NCBI GenBank assembly: GCA_030063045.1
Contig: JAQSEB010000054.1
Location: 186,001 to 250,000 of the forward strand
Length of the DNA: 64,000 nucleotides
Reading direction: 5' to 3'
Origin: Pratylenchus scribneri
Taxonomy: Eukaryota; Nematoda; Chromadorea; Rhabditida; Pratylenchidae
The position numbers and the translations under genes were made by a program. Shown here piece by piece: positions 1 to 12,800 of the stretch (its first letter is position 1; every line of letters starts with the position of its first letter). Under the pieces are notes generated by a model. It had not been told where the DNA came from. It saw nothing but the letters and a program-made list of their open reading frames with translations, and ran no database searches.

Positions 1-155
1 TTTGAATGGTTTTTTGGGCATAATTCCGTGAATTCTGAATCAATTTAAATAAAATTGATTTCACTGGATAGCCAAAAGTCTGCTCTTTAATTTGATATTA
101 AAAACATCTAAATTTGATTCAGTCCTTGATTATTTATTTTAAACTGCGCCAAGTT
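1..155. repeat. Right half of a palindromic MITE (family P)
   Basis: The block around 80-110 (AGTCTGCTCTTTAATTTG) and its flanks recur, usually in both orientations around one centre, at about 23332-23682, 25105-25435, 59990-60300 and 62680-63130. This left-edge copy shows one arm only, so the element is cut by the window boundary. It has no coding content. Confidence 0.7.
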
Positions 156-489
156 GACCAGACGACAAAATTATCAATATATATGGAATAATTCTGAATG
201 GTCAAAAATAATTTTGGTCATCATTTCAAGGTGCTGGACAATGGAAAAGGCAAAGGGGAAGGTAGTATGGCAAAAGGTTGAAAATTGGGAAGGGGAAGTG
301 GCACACACATTGGCCACATTTTGCGCCTTTTCGGGCCGCCGAGATTGCCCCTTTCCACCTTTTCCATCCTTGCATTTTGCCAAATGCCCACCGGCGCGGG
401 AAGGGGAAGAGGGTCGATTAATCACGGTCCAAGTATTCGGGTGGCCTAGAGGAGCTTTCCTTTCGGGCAATGCATTTTTGAAGGGGAAA

Positions 490-1320
490 GGAGGGGAGGG
501 CATAAAGTTACTCTGGCCAATATGGCCAAAAGGTGAAATAAAGGAATGGAAAGGGAAGAAGGACGAAAGGAAAGGTGAAAATGGCCTAAAGGTGGCCCGC
601 TTTTATCCTAAAAAAGAAGTCAACGGTACACAATAGTCGCGATGCTTCAAAATTTATTTTATTGAAATTTGATGCAAATTAAGAAGAAATGTTATGTTTT
701 TTCGATAGGAAAAATGCTGGGAGATTTCATTCCTTTTTAGGAGCATGACCCTAAATTACTATGGCCAATATGGCCAAAAGGTGAAATGAAGTAAAGGGAG
801 GGAAGGGGAAGAAGGAAGGAAAGTGCCCTAAAGGTGGGAGAAACGGACACTATTTCTACCATTTTATTCTTCAAAAAATTTAAAGGCATACTAATAAGTT
901 GCGATGCTCCAAAATGGAGGATTTTGTTCACCGAAATTTGATGCAAATTAGGTGGGAAAATGAGCATTAAATTCCTACCAATTAAGAAAGAAATGTCATG
1001 TTTTTTGATAAGAAAACTTTTTTGATGGAGAAGCAAAAAGTTACTAAAAGGCCAAAAGGTGAAATATAGGAAGGGGAGAATGGAATGAAAGGGAGGAAGG
1101 AAAGTGCCGGAAAGGTGACCGCTTTTATCCACAAGAAAAGTCTCTGAAATGAAAGGCACACTGGAAAAGTCGCGCCACTTCTAAAAAGAAGATTTTTATT
1201 TCACTGAAAAATTTGTGAAATTCGATACAAATTAGGCGAAAATGTGCGACCCAATTAAAGAGGAAAATATTATGTTTTTGTTGGAAAATTTTGTTAAGAA
1301 AATGTTGGCGCATTTGGAGG
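490..1320. repeat. Three degenerate tandem units of about 270 bp
   Basis: The motif GGCCAATATGGCCAAAAGGT, followed by a purine-rich GGAAGGGGAAGAAGG stretch, a CCGCTTTTATCC-like stretch and AAATTTGATGCAAATTA, appears at about 515-700, 760-970 and 1045-1240 with increasing divergence. The purine-rich stretches give spurious ORFs that match nothing and whose frame is not kept between units. I regard the region 156-1330 as non-coding repeat. Confidence 0.6.
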
Positions 1321-1529
1321 ATCATTTAACATTTTGCCGTTGGCAAAAATATTCCAATTCTTATTCACATTTTCCAATTTACTTTTGTGGTCTCATCTCA
1401 AATTCCATTTTAACGTGACCTTTTTACATATTTTTTTGTTGTTGAAATTAAAATTGGGAATGAGAAAAGAAAGGCAACAAAAATGAATAAATTCACAAAA
1501 ATTGCATTTTATACAGAGGATTTAATACT

Positions 1530-2660
1530 TGGGCCTGAACTTTTGGCCATATCTCGAGAATGAAGCAACCAATTCAGGAAGGCGATATGCCATTTGAAAG
1601 CCCTAAATGTCCTCTAAAAAGTGGCCAATTCTAATTGTTTTTGAAATATTAAAACAATTTGTAAAATAGGCGGCTATTCCTCCAACAATATCCAGCCGAA
1701 AATCAAGCATAGCTAATCCCAGCCATATTTTAAGCGGGTGCAATATGCTCCCACGTTCCAAAAATTAATGTACATGTTTGATTCAAATTCTAACTGCTAA
1801 TTTTGGGTAAAAAAATGTACATTTATATTCATTTGATTTAAGCAAATGGCAGACGCGTTGGAAGGGTACAAAATGGCCCCGTTTTCGTGGCTCTTTCCGA
1901 GCAAAAAATGACTGAACCCTCTGCGCCGGCTATGGCCTATTTTTATATAATTTAACCGTCGATTTACTATATCAATTAATAGGCCACTGGCCGTCTGCAT
2001 TCACCCAAAAATTGTGTATATTTAATCCGATTAGGCACAATTAATTTTTGGTTGAAGCAGACGGCCAGTGGCCTATTAATTGGTTTGTTAAATAGACGGT
2101 TTAATTTTATAAAAATAGCTGTTCTTTCTGGGTTAGAGTCCACAGTCCAGTCATTTTTTGCTCGGAAAGAGCCACGAAAACGGAGCCATTTTGTACCCTT
2201 CCAACGCATCTGTAATTTGCTTTAATTAAATGCACTTAAATGTTCATTTCGAGACCGATTCCAACCCTACATTGGTTTTATATTTGATCTATAATTTTTG
2301 GAACGTGGGTGCATATGCACCCGCTTAAAATGCGTTTTTGAAGAAGTTTTGGAAAGACAATAGAAAAATCAGGAAGGCGATTTGCCATTTGAAAGCCCAA
2401 AATGTCCTCTAAAAAGTGGCCAATTCTATTTGTTTTTGAAATGTTAAAATAATTTGTAAAATAAGCGGCTTTCCTCCAAACAAACCAATTCGGGTTTATT
2501 CCACTCAAAGACATGTAACTTTTTTAAAGCCTGGTTTTTATAAAATTGTAAATGGCAAATTTGTAACACCTTGAGCTTTCCAATGGTATATCGCTTTCCT
2601 AAATTGGTAATTGCCTCGTTGAGTTATGGGCCAAAATAATGGTCCAGGTACTGAAATCTC
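1530..2660. repeat. Fold-back element with flanking direct repeats
   Basis: The segment at 1728-1770 (TTTTAAGCGGGTGCA...GTTCCAAAAATTA) recurs inverted at about 2290-2335, and 1840-2005 recurs inverted at 2040-2220, making a palindrome of about 600 bp. A 115-bp block at 1576-1690 recurs directly at 2370-2486. A diverged inverted relative of its left flank lies at 2560-2660. ORFs in the arms are palindrome by-products. Between 2660 and 3000 I see nothing beyond AT-rich sequence. Confidence 0.65.
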
Positions 2661-3025
2661 GGTACTGAATTTTTCATTCAAAATTATAGGTAAATTATGG
2701 CATTAGAATTTTTTTGAGAATAAAAATGGCGGAAAATATTATAAAATTGGACAAAATAAAATTGGATTAAAAATGGGCTTTGCCAACATGAATTTGCCCT
2801 CAGAGAACAGAAGCAGAAGCCAATTTTTAATGTTATTTTGGAAGAATGCGCGCCAAATGGATAATTGGCCAAATTAAGAGGTAAAAAAAAAACATGAAGG
2901 CATTGGCACACCAAATTTGGCACGAAACAACAATATTATGGATGGAGGGGTGAAGGGCGATTATCAAAATGCGGCGCAATGAATGGGGCCCTAAAATCCA
3001 TTCGGCCCATTTTCCCCTCTAAATT

Positions 3026-3373
3026 GTGTTCATTTTGACGTTGCATTTTCCCATGAATTTAAAAATATTGTGGGGAAACCGGGAAAGCAAAGCAAAGCCA
3101 ATGCCGCCACCACCATCATCTGAGGCCACCAATTCGAATGTGAATTCAGCCGGCATTCCCCTCACACCACCCAACAAAAAGCCCAAACAAATTCCCCTTC
3201 CGCCAACGCCGATGAAGGGGGGCGCCTCCCACAAAAATGCCGTCAAACACCAAAAAATTCATTCAAACCCGCCGGCGGGCCGCCGCCACCAAAAACATGG
3301 CAACCCAAAATTGGCGGAGGCGCCGAAAATTATGTTGTTCACAAATAAAAAAGCGGAGCCTGAGGCATTTTAG
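3026..3373 (+). CDS. Possible proline-rich exon or gene remnant, unidentified
   Basis: An open frame of 115 codons with GC-richer sequence than its surroundings. It encodes a Pro/Ser/Asn/Lys-rich low-complexity product (PMPPPPSSEATN, then IPLTPPNKKPKQIPLPPTP). I recognise no domain. The first residues look like read-through of non-coding sequence, so if real it is more likely a terminal exon than a whole gene, but no convincing upstream exon is visible among the repeats to its left. It could equally be chance. Nothing else is supported from 3373 to 3816. Confidence 0.2.
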   Translation: MFILTLHFPMNLKILWGNRESKAKPMPPPPSSEATNSNVNSAGIPLTPPNKKPKQIPLPPTPMKGGASHKNAVKHQKIHSNPPAGRRHQKHGNPKLAEAPKIMLFTNKKAEPEAF

Positions 3374-3816
3374 GGTTGGTCGAAGCGTCGATATAAAGGC
3401 AAAGGCAAAAAAAAATCGGAAAAATAAAATGCCGATGTAAAGTAAAATGTGAAAATTTGGGGATCAATAATTGAGTTGGGTGGGGATAACCAATTTGGGG
3501 TCAAAAATATGGAATATTGGCTTGTTCGTCATTTTCTAAAAATTGGCCATGAAAATGGAAGGAGGGAAGGAAGGGGAAAGCCCATAAAAAATTATATATT
3601 TCATTTTCTCTCCGAATTTTTATGGCCTTAAACAATATAAAACGGTTTATGAGGATTTTGGGTTAGGATTATGCAAAAATTTGAATTGGAAAAGATGAGA
3701 TTAATTTATTCAAATTCAAAATGCGATCGATGAGCAAAAATAACAAAAAATATAATATTGGCAATTTGTATATATCTGTGTGATTAAGTAGCAAATGTGT
3801 ACAATCTTTGCAGCCT

Positions 3817-6800
3817 TCAAACGTCCGACAAGGTCCTGAAAATAAAAAAAAATTATTATTGTAAATTTGCGAATTTTAAAATTGTAATTGTAATTTGCGA
3901 TTGTAATTGTAATTTGCGATTGTAATTGTAATTGTAATTTGCGATTGTAATTGTAATTTGCGATTGTAATTGTAATTGCGATTGTAATTGTAATTGCGAT
4001 TGTAATTGTAATTGCGATTGTAATTGTAATTTGCGATTGTAATTGTAATTGCGATTGTAATTGTAATTGCGATTGTAATTGTAATTTGCGATTGTAATTG
4101 TAATTTGCGATTGTAATTGTAAATTGCGATTGTAATTGTAATTTGCGATTGTAATTGTAAATTGCGATTGTAATTGTAATTTGCGATTGTAATTGTAATT
4201 TGCGATTGTAATTGTAATTTGCGATTGTAATTGTAATTGCGATTGTAATTGTAATTGCGATTGTAATTGTAATTTGCGATTGTAATTGTAATTTTAAGAT
4301 TGTAATTGTAATTTGCGATTGTAATTGTAATTTGCGATTGTAATTGTAATTTTAAGATTGTAATTGTAATTTGCGATTGTAATTGTAATTTGCGATTGTA
4401 ATTGTAATTGCGATTGTAATTGTAATTGCGATTGTAATTGTAATTTGCGATTGTAATTGTAATTTTAAGATTGTAATTGTAATTTGCGATTGTAATTGTA
4501 ATTTGCGATTGTAATTGTAATTGCGATTGTAATTGTAATTGCGATTGTAATTGTAATTTGCGATTGTAATTGTAATTTTAAGATTGTAATTGTAATTTGC
4601 GATTGTAATTGTAATTTGCGATTGTAATTGTAATTTTAAGATTGTAATTGTAATTTGCGATTGTAATTGTAAATTGCGATTGTAATTGTAATTTGCGATT
4701 GTAATTGTAAATTGCGATTGTAATTGTAATTTGCGATTGTAATTGTAATTTGCGATTGTAATTGTAATTTGCGATTGTAATTGTAATTGCGATTGTAATT
4801 GTAATTGCGATTGTAATTGTAATTTGCGATTGTAATTGTAATTTTAAGATTGTAATTGTAATTTGCGATTGTAATTGTAATTTGCGATTGTAATTGTAAT
4901 TTTAAGATTGTAATTGTAATTTGCGATTGTAATTGTAATTTGCGATTGTAATTGTAATTGCGATTGTAATTGTAATTGCGATTGTAATTGTAATTTGCGA
5001 TTGTAATTGTAATTTTAAGATTGTAATTGTAATTTGCGATTGTAATTGTAATTTGCGATTGTAATTGTAATTTTAAGATTGTAATTGTAATTTGCGATTG
5101 TAATTGTAATTTGCGATTGTAATTGTAATTGCGATTGTAATTGTAATTGCGATTGTAATTGTAATTTGCGATTGTAATTGTAATTTTAAGATTGTAATTG
5201 TAATTTGCGATTGTAATTGTATGTAATTTGCGATTGTAATTGTAATTTGCGATTGTAATTGTAATTTGCGATTGTAATTGTAATTTGCGATTGTAATTGT
5301 TGCGATTGTAATTGTAAATTTGAGTAACAAATTCAAATATAATTAAATGATTTATGAGAACAACTCACCAGCTCCAAACCAATCGCAATTCATTCAGCCT
5401 TTGAGTAACATTGACCGGATCTTGATGGCAGGCGGCCAAATATTTGTTCGATTTAGACCAAAATGCGCCAAACAATTGGGTGACCAATTTATTGCAAAAT
5501 ACCTTAATTAAAAATAATTATAAAATATATTTTAATCCTAAACTTACATCAATATTATCATTTATGCGTGATGTACAACGACCTAAATTTTAATTAATTG
5601 ATTTTAATATTAAATGAAATGAACCAACCAATTGAAATATTGCATTGACTTTGGCAATCAAATAATCCACATTCCGAATCATTTTTGCATTTTTGACCAG
5701 TCAATATTGCATTCAATTTTGATTCCGTATATAACATGTCGCTGTCCATAACAACAAATCTAAATTAAAATAATATTTTATTTAAATTAATTTTCAAACT
5801 ATAAAAAATTTTTAAAAATTATCTAAATTAATTTTCAAGCTATAAAAAAATTTTTAAAAATTATTTAAATTAATTTTCAAACTATAAAAAATTTTTAAAA
5901 ATTTAATTTTCAAACTATAAAAAATTTTTTAAAAATTATTTAAATTAATTTTTAAACTAAAAAAATTTTTAAAAATTATTTAAATTAATTTTCAAACTAT
6001 AAAAAATTTTTAAAAATTTAATTTTCAAACTATAAAAAAATTTTTAAAAATTATTTAAATTAATTTTCAAACAAAAAAAAATTTTTAAAAATTAATTTTA
6101 AAACTATAAAAAAATTTTTTTAAATTATGTCGGAACTCCGACAATCTTCTTTTCGCCAAATCGCCCTAAAGCTATTCTCTTCAAAACGCCCAAAAATATT
6201 CTCTACAAAATGCTTAATCATCATATTCCTTTGGCCTGCTTGCGGAGAAGAAGAAGCTAAAAGACGATTTCATTCCAACTTTTTCCAACAGTTTTCCAAC
6301 TTTTTCCAACCGACGATTTTACCGATCCTACAATAATTTCTGCTTGCATATATTTTTCTGGCGATTGGCGAATAATATTCTTTTTCTCGAATTTAAATTA
6401 ATTAATTTCGGGGCTTTCTGAGTTTGTCCTCTTAGGTTTTATTCACTTATTATTTCGCTTCGCATTCCTCCAAAATTTCCCTCCTCATTTGCCCTAAATC
6501 CCAAGTCCTTAATTTGTTGTTTGTTCACCATCGAGTCAAGCGCTTGGCCGACATATCTTCAAGGAGTTGAAATCGTGGAAAACGTGGATAACCAGAAAAC
6601 GCGGATTAATCATATAATCGCGGATTTTTGCCCCTAATTGATATTGAAAATAAATTAAAAGGGGAAAATCAATTTCTACTAAATTCCACAATAAAGCCCC
6701 ATAAATCCACATCTTTTCAATTTCCGACAAGTGGTGCCGCTACAAACTATTCGAACTTGCTATTGTCGTGGATTGAGAAAAGATTTTTGTTGAAAGATCT

Positions 6801-9800
6801 TTTTCATTCCAATCCATTTTTGGGCCAAGAATATTTATTTTTTGGTGAATCAACTTTTTTTTTCTCTTTGAAAAAAATTTTGTGCTTGTCGGAAGACAAA
6901 AATAAATCGTACTTTTGGACTTGGATTATTTCGATATTTTATTTGGGAAAATAAAATATATATTCGAGGGATAAATTAAATTCAATATGTCGAGATCTGG
7001 GAAAATTCGTAGTACAATTGGACCAGCAATAAAATATTTGAAGGAGCGAATGAAAATTGCTAGAATTTTATTGGATGATATTCCCAATAAAATAGAGGAC
7101 ACACTAAATAAACTTCGCCATGAGCAATTCCGGTTAAATAGGACAGTAAGTCACTTGGATAATGCTCACGATGAATGGCAAAAATGCATCAATACATTAG
7201 ATGGAGAAGCATTAAATGCGGAAAATTATATTTATGATAATTTTAAAATGGATGATGTGCATTTTGCCGAATATATTGAAGAATGCAAGCAAATTCTTGT
7301 GGATATAGAAATAAAGCGTGCCGAATATTTGGAGCATTCCCATGAGAGGAATACTCATTATAAAGATTTTGCTGTTAATAATAATAATGCCAATAAGGCA
7401 ACGAATGGAGATAATCAGCAAAATTATAATATAATTGATAAGCCTCAGGAAACCCTAAGGCAAATTCAAATAAATAAGGCACAGGATTCTTTGCATAGAG
7501 AGGATCTTGTGGCAATAAAATCGGCACCCTTCCAGATACAGAAATTAAAAGAGGATCCGCTTAATTTTTTTGCCCTTTGGCATACTCTTGGAATGTCTGC
7601 GGACATTACGCGAATCCCGCCAGTGCATATACTGGACAATATTATGTCTATGGTATCTGGATATGACGTCAGGAATGACAATGGTAAATTGGTGGTTACT
7701 GAAAATAAAGTTCTTCCGCATGCGCCGGAGGCCAAAGTATCCACTTTGGGTGATTTTGAATTATATAATCAAATACCCTTCATAAAAATGGATCGAAAAT
7801 TATGCGAGAAATCGTTGGATGTGCATGCGCCATTAAATAAAATGGCTATTAATATTGAAATTCTGCTCTATCAACTCAATATGGAAGAGATGATAGTTTA
7901 TGGACAAAATTGGAGTTGGAATCACAAAACAATTAACAAATTTGAAATGTCCGACAGTAAATTAGAATGGATTATTTATATTGGAAAATTTGGGCAATTC
8001 TTCCAAAGCGTTGAAGAAAATTCGCCTTTTATTTTCAACATTTATACGTTTGTTGGACCTAATATTTGTGTTTGTGGGCATAAGCCAATTGAATTAATTT
8101 TCCAAGGGAATTATAATTTGGCGGCCTTAGAAGCCATTGCCACCTCTATGACTCCTTCAATTGATAAGGAGATAAATGCGGACTTGGAAAATTTTAAAGT
8201 TCCAAAAATAAATAAAATTGGCGAAAATTTAATTACGCTAAATAAATTAAATTCTCTCGGAAAACTTTTTGGAACATTTTATCGAGGAAATAATTCGAAA
8301 AAATTGGCTGAAATTTTGCCAATTAAATTAAATCAAACAAATTTAAATATCCGTGGGATGAAAATGAAAATTCGGAATAAATTTTGGATATCTCAAGCTC
8401 TAAAAATGGGGCGCATTATTACAAGGAAATATTTGATTTGTTCTCTCATTATATCGCCACCTTTTGCGCGATTTATATCGCCCCGATTGCCACCGGATAG
8501 AGGAAAAATTTCCCCTTCCTTTTGGCTAGAAGGTCAAATTTACCTTCAAGCTATTCTTCAAAATGAATTATTCAAATATTTATGAGTGGATTTGAAACAG
8601 ATTGCATAAAAGTTTATTGAACTTTATTATGAAAAAATTTTATACTCATTATAATCGGATTAATTCTTATCTTGGATTATTTAAGAACTTAATTTTTCGC
8701 ATTTTTATCTTATAATAATAGATAAAATAAGCAATTTGTCTGCTTTTATCCTCCGCCGATGGTTGCCCATCCGAGGCAACTTTTAAGCTCTATGGAGGAG
8801 GGCTCCCCCCAAATTCGCGCAACAAAATTGAACAGTCGGTAACGGCTAAATTTTAGAAAATTTCGCTGAAACTAATTCGACTCAGCCGTTCAACGCGGAT
8901 TCTTTAATTTTTTCCCAAATTTAGTCAATTTCAGTTTCTCAAATGCCTTTAGTTTGCTTGCCTCAATGACCAAAAATGCCCTAAGGCCCAATGGTTGACT
9001 TTGCCTACTTGCCTATCCTAGATGCTCTTCACTTCCAAAATTAACGTAATTGCAACAACATTTTTGCTACCAACAACAATAACCGCCAAAAACGACTTTT
9101 AAACGCTTTCTGATGTGTCAACGCAACAAAAACAACATTTAATGAAAACAACGATGAACAACAAAAGCAATGTTCTGGCAAGGAAGGGTGGGTCAGAGGC
9201 GCAGTTGCCATCAGTTGGCAAATCAAATCAGCAAACTTGGCCAATACAACAGCCTCCAATTTTTGCCACCGTCTCGAGAAAAACAACACTAAATCGAGAA
9301 CTCGCTGCAATGCTGCAACAAATAACAACAGCAGCTTATCAATCCTATCTCATCTAATGGATTGACATTGGCCAACCCCGATGCACTTCTCAATCTCGGG
9401 CGCCTCTGATGCAGCAGTTATGCGGCTGTGTTTCTCGGCCCCCCGACTTTGTCGGAACTCCGACAATCTTCTTTTCGCCAAATCGCCCTAAAGCTATTCT
9501 CTTCAAAACGCCCAAAAATATTCTCTACAAAATGCTTAATCATCATATTCCTTTGGCCTGCTTGCGGAGAAGAAGAAGCTAAAAGACGATTTCATTCCAA
9601 CTTTTTCCAACAGTTTTCCAACTTTTTCCAACCGACGATTTTACCGATCCTACAATAATTTCTGCTTGCATATATTTTTCTGGCGATTGGCGAATAATAT
9701 TCTTTTTCTCGAATTTAAATTAATTAATTTCGGGGCTTTCTGAGTTTGTCCTCTTAGGTTTTATTCACTTATTATTTCGCTTCGCATTCCTCCAAAATTT

Positions 9801-12800
9801 CCCTCCTCATTTGCCCTAAATCCCAAGTCCTTAATTTGTTGTTTGTTCACCATCGAGTCAAGCGCTTGGCCGACATATCTTCAAGGAGTTGAAATCGTGG
9901 AAAACGTGGATAACCAGAAAACGCGGATTAATCATATAATCGCGGATTTTTGCCCCTAATTGATATTGAAAATAAATTAAAAGGGGAAAATCAATTTCTA
10001 CTAAATTCCACAATAAAGCCCCATAAATCCACATCTTTTCAATTTCCGACAAATTATTTAAATTAATTTTCTTTTCAAACTATAAAAAATTTTTTAAAAA
10101 TTATTTAAATTAATTTCAAACTATATAAAAATTTTTAAAAATTAAAATTAATAATTATAATTTACCTCTTTGGATAATCTGCCGAAAGTCCCAAATTTTC
10201 AAATTTCACATCACACTAAAATATCAATTATTAAAATTAAAAAATTTATTAAAAATATTACCCATTGAAGTGGATCATTGAGAAATTCATAGAAAAGTTT
10301 TAGCGTTCCCATCAAATGCACAAGGATTTTGGCCTTCAAATTCAAATAATACGGCTTCATCCGAAATGGAATCAAATATTCCGAACGATATGCATGCCCA
10401 CAGACGCCCAAAAGCTTAAATTTGTTGATAAAATTGAGATTAAATGGTGAATTTGAAGGTCCATACAAAAATTGATACACCCAAAATAAATCCCAAAGGA
10501 GCAATTTGGTAACTAATTTTAGTAACCTAGGGCGACATAAAAATAAAAAGAACAGAAAAATTAAAAAGAAAAACAAAATTAAAAATCATTATCCACCAGC
10601 AGGAGGATTCGAACCAAGACCCCTCCTGCTGCCATTTCCCTATACGCTAAAGCGAGCAACATACCAATACGCTAAAGGATCCTAGCCTAGTAGCGTTTTT
10701 CTTTCTGTGGCCTTATACCTATAGTCGCATAAAGAGACACGAGGAAAAATACAAAATTTGCCAAAAAGTAAATTTTAATTTTTTTAGTAATAACTCTTCA
10801 CCCAAAATCGGTACACCTTAAATTTCTACATTCAAATTCGACAACACCAAAAGTCATATATACCAAAAATTTCTCCAGGAGAAAAATTTTGGTTGTTTTT
10901 TGCTAAATGCCTTAAATTCAGCCCCAAATTTTTTGTAGGAAGGGATTTTTTGGGTAAATAGAAAATTTTGGGTGCATAATTGGGTTGATCCCATATTTGA
11001 AAATAAATAAAATTACCTTTGGTGTAACACACGACTTATTTGAAGAAGAGCCTGGTTGATGAATTCCTCCTGTTGAATTAGGGCCCAAATACTTCGCATT
11101 TCCGCTTCATTCAGCAAATTGCTTTGATTGTAGGGTGGCCATATTTTGCGCAGCAAATGTGATTTATATCGTCGAGGCCATTCCAGCCGTAAATGGTCGT
11201 TGACAATGTCGAGAACCTTTAAAATTAAATAAAAAATTTTAATATAGCTTAATTAAGAAATATACTGTAGAATTTATAAAAATGAGAACTAGGCCCGAAA
11301 AAAATTTTTCTGAATGGTTTTTAAAATCCGAGACCAAAATTTTAGAGGTTTAGACTTTAGGTAAAATTTTTCGGTACTAGTCAGTTAACAGGGGGGGGGC
11401 AAACAGTTAAGAGGGGGGGGGGGGGGGGGGGGGGGCACCCGAAAATTCATTATTCTGCCTCCCCCGGTACTTTGAGGACTAAAAATAGTATGCGAAGAAA
11501 TTCTAAATCCTAAAAGTCTAACCTATTCCTACCCTAAAACCTAACCCTACCCTACCCCTAAAACCCATCCGGCCCTACCCAGACCTAATCCTATACTACC
11601 CTAAACCTCATTAGGGACCGGGACAAACCTTATTTAGGGTAGGGTTAGGGTCAGATTAGAGTTCGGCCGGATGGGATTTAGGGGTAGGTAGGGGTAAGTT
11701 AGGGGTAGGTACGATTTAGGCTAGGATAGGAAAATTCGGTTTAGGGTAGTTATTCTGTTGTGTAAAGGTCTTCAAAATACTTTTCGGGTGCCCCCCCCCC
11801 CCCCCCCTCTTAAATTCTTGCCCCCCCCCCCCCTCTTAACTGTTTGCCCCCCCCCCCCTGTTAACTGACTAGTACCAAATTTTCAAATTTTTTAATTAAA
11901 TACAGAAATTCTAACAATAAAATTTTTGAAAATTTTTTACAATAAAAGCCCTCTCTCGATTTTTAAAATCTAAGTCTTGGTTCCGTTCATGGGAAATTTT
12001 TTTTTCCTTTGTTCATATTTTTATGTATTTTTACATATTCTATAGTGATTTCTTGAGAAATTAAACCAAAAAATTTTTGACCCAAAAGTCATATTTTCTA
12101 TTTTGGGGTCTAAGGTTCGAATCCGCTCGGAGACAAATATTTTTTGGACTTGATTGACTTTTTTATGAATTTTTTGTATACCCTATAGTATATTTTTTGG
12201 ACGAAATGAAATAATTCTAAGCAAAAATAAGTTTCAAATTAGTCAAAATTTTTACCTTATCAGTGAATTCTTCCTCCGTAATCTTCCCAAAGTTCAATTG
12301 CTGATCATAATCCTCCAGGAATGGATGTTGCATCTGAGCATAAACATAAATTATTAAATATTAATATTTTTGGATGGTCGAATCTGATTTCGGCATTCTT
12401 CTAATTGTTATACAGCTTTAATTTAGGGCTCAATCAATTCATTAGGGTCGATTTTATTTAGAAGATTTCAATTTAAAATCAAATTAATCGTTTTAAACCT
12501 AAGTTATGGCCAATAAAAATTTTGAGTTTTTAAACTGGTTTAACATTTTTGATTTGAACCAAATTTATGGCCATTTTGGTTTGAACCTACTTTATGGCCA
12601 ATAGAAATTTTGGGTTTTTAAACCGGTTACCGGTTCTAAGTAATGGTCAATGGAAATTTTGAGATTTAAACCGGTTTAACATTTTTGGTTTGAACCAAAT
12701 TTATGGCCAATGGAATATTTGAGTTTTTGAACCGGTTTTAATATTTTGGTTTAATTAATTACCTTCAAAATCATGTCCTTCCCGTCATAATGCAATTTGA

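Larger units (their letters stand above)
6128..10051 (+). mobile_element. Non-autonomous LTR retrotransposon, 3.9 kb
   Basis: Two direct 602-bp LTRs (6128-6729 and 9450-10051) begin TGTCGGAACTCCGACA and end CCGACA. They look identical by eye. The flanking 5-bp target duplication is AATTA (6123-6127 and 10052-10056). TGGTGCCGCTAC just inside the left LTR is a plausible primer-binding site. The interior of about 2.7 kb is too short for gag plus pol and I see no reverse transcriptase or integrase motifs. It carries one 532-codon ORF. It lies in an intron of the DIPK1-like gene in the opposite orientation to that gene. Identical LTRs indicate recent insertion, presumably with enzymes supplied in trans. 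Confidence 0.9.

Noticed and set aside
154..1330. ORF of 160 codons and its antisense partners near the left edge
   Set aside because: Lies in a degenerate tandem repeat. Frame is not kept between units and no homology is visible.
3870..5320. CRISPR-like or interspersed-repeat array
   Set aside because: Units are contiguous with no unique spacers, and the genome is eukaryotic. It is a minisatellite.
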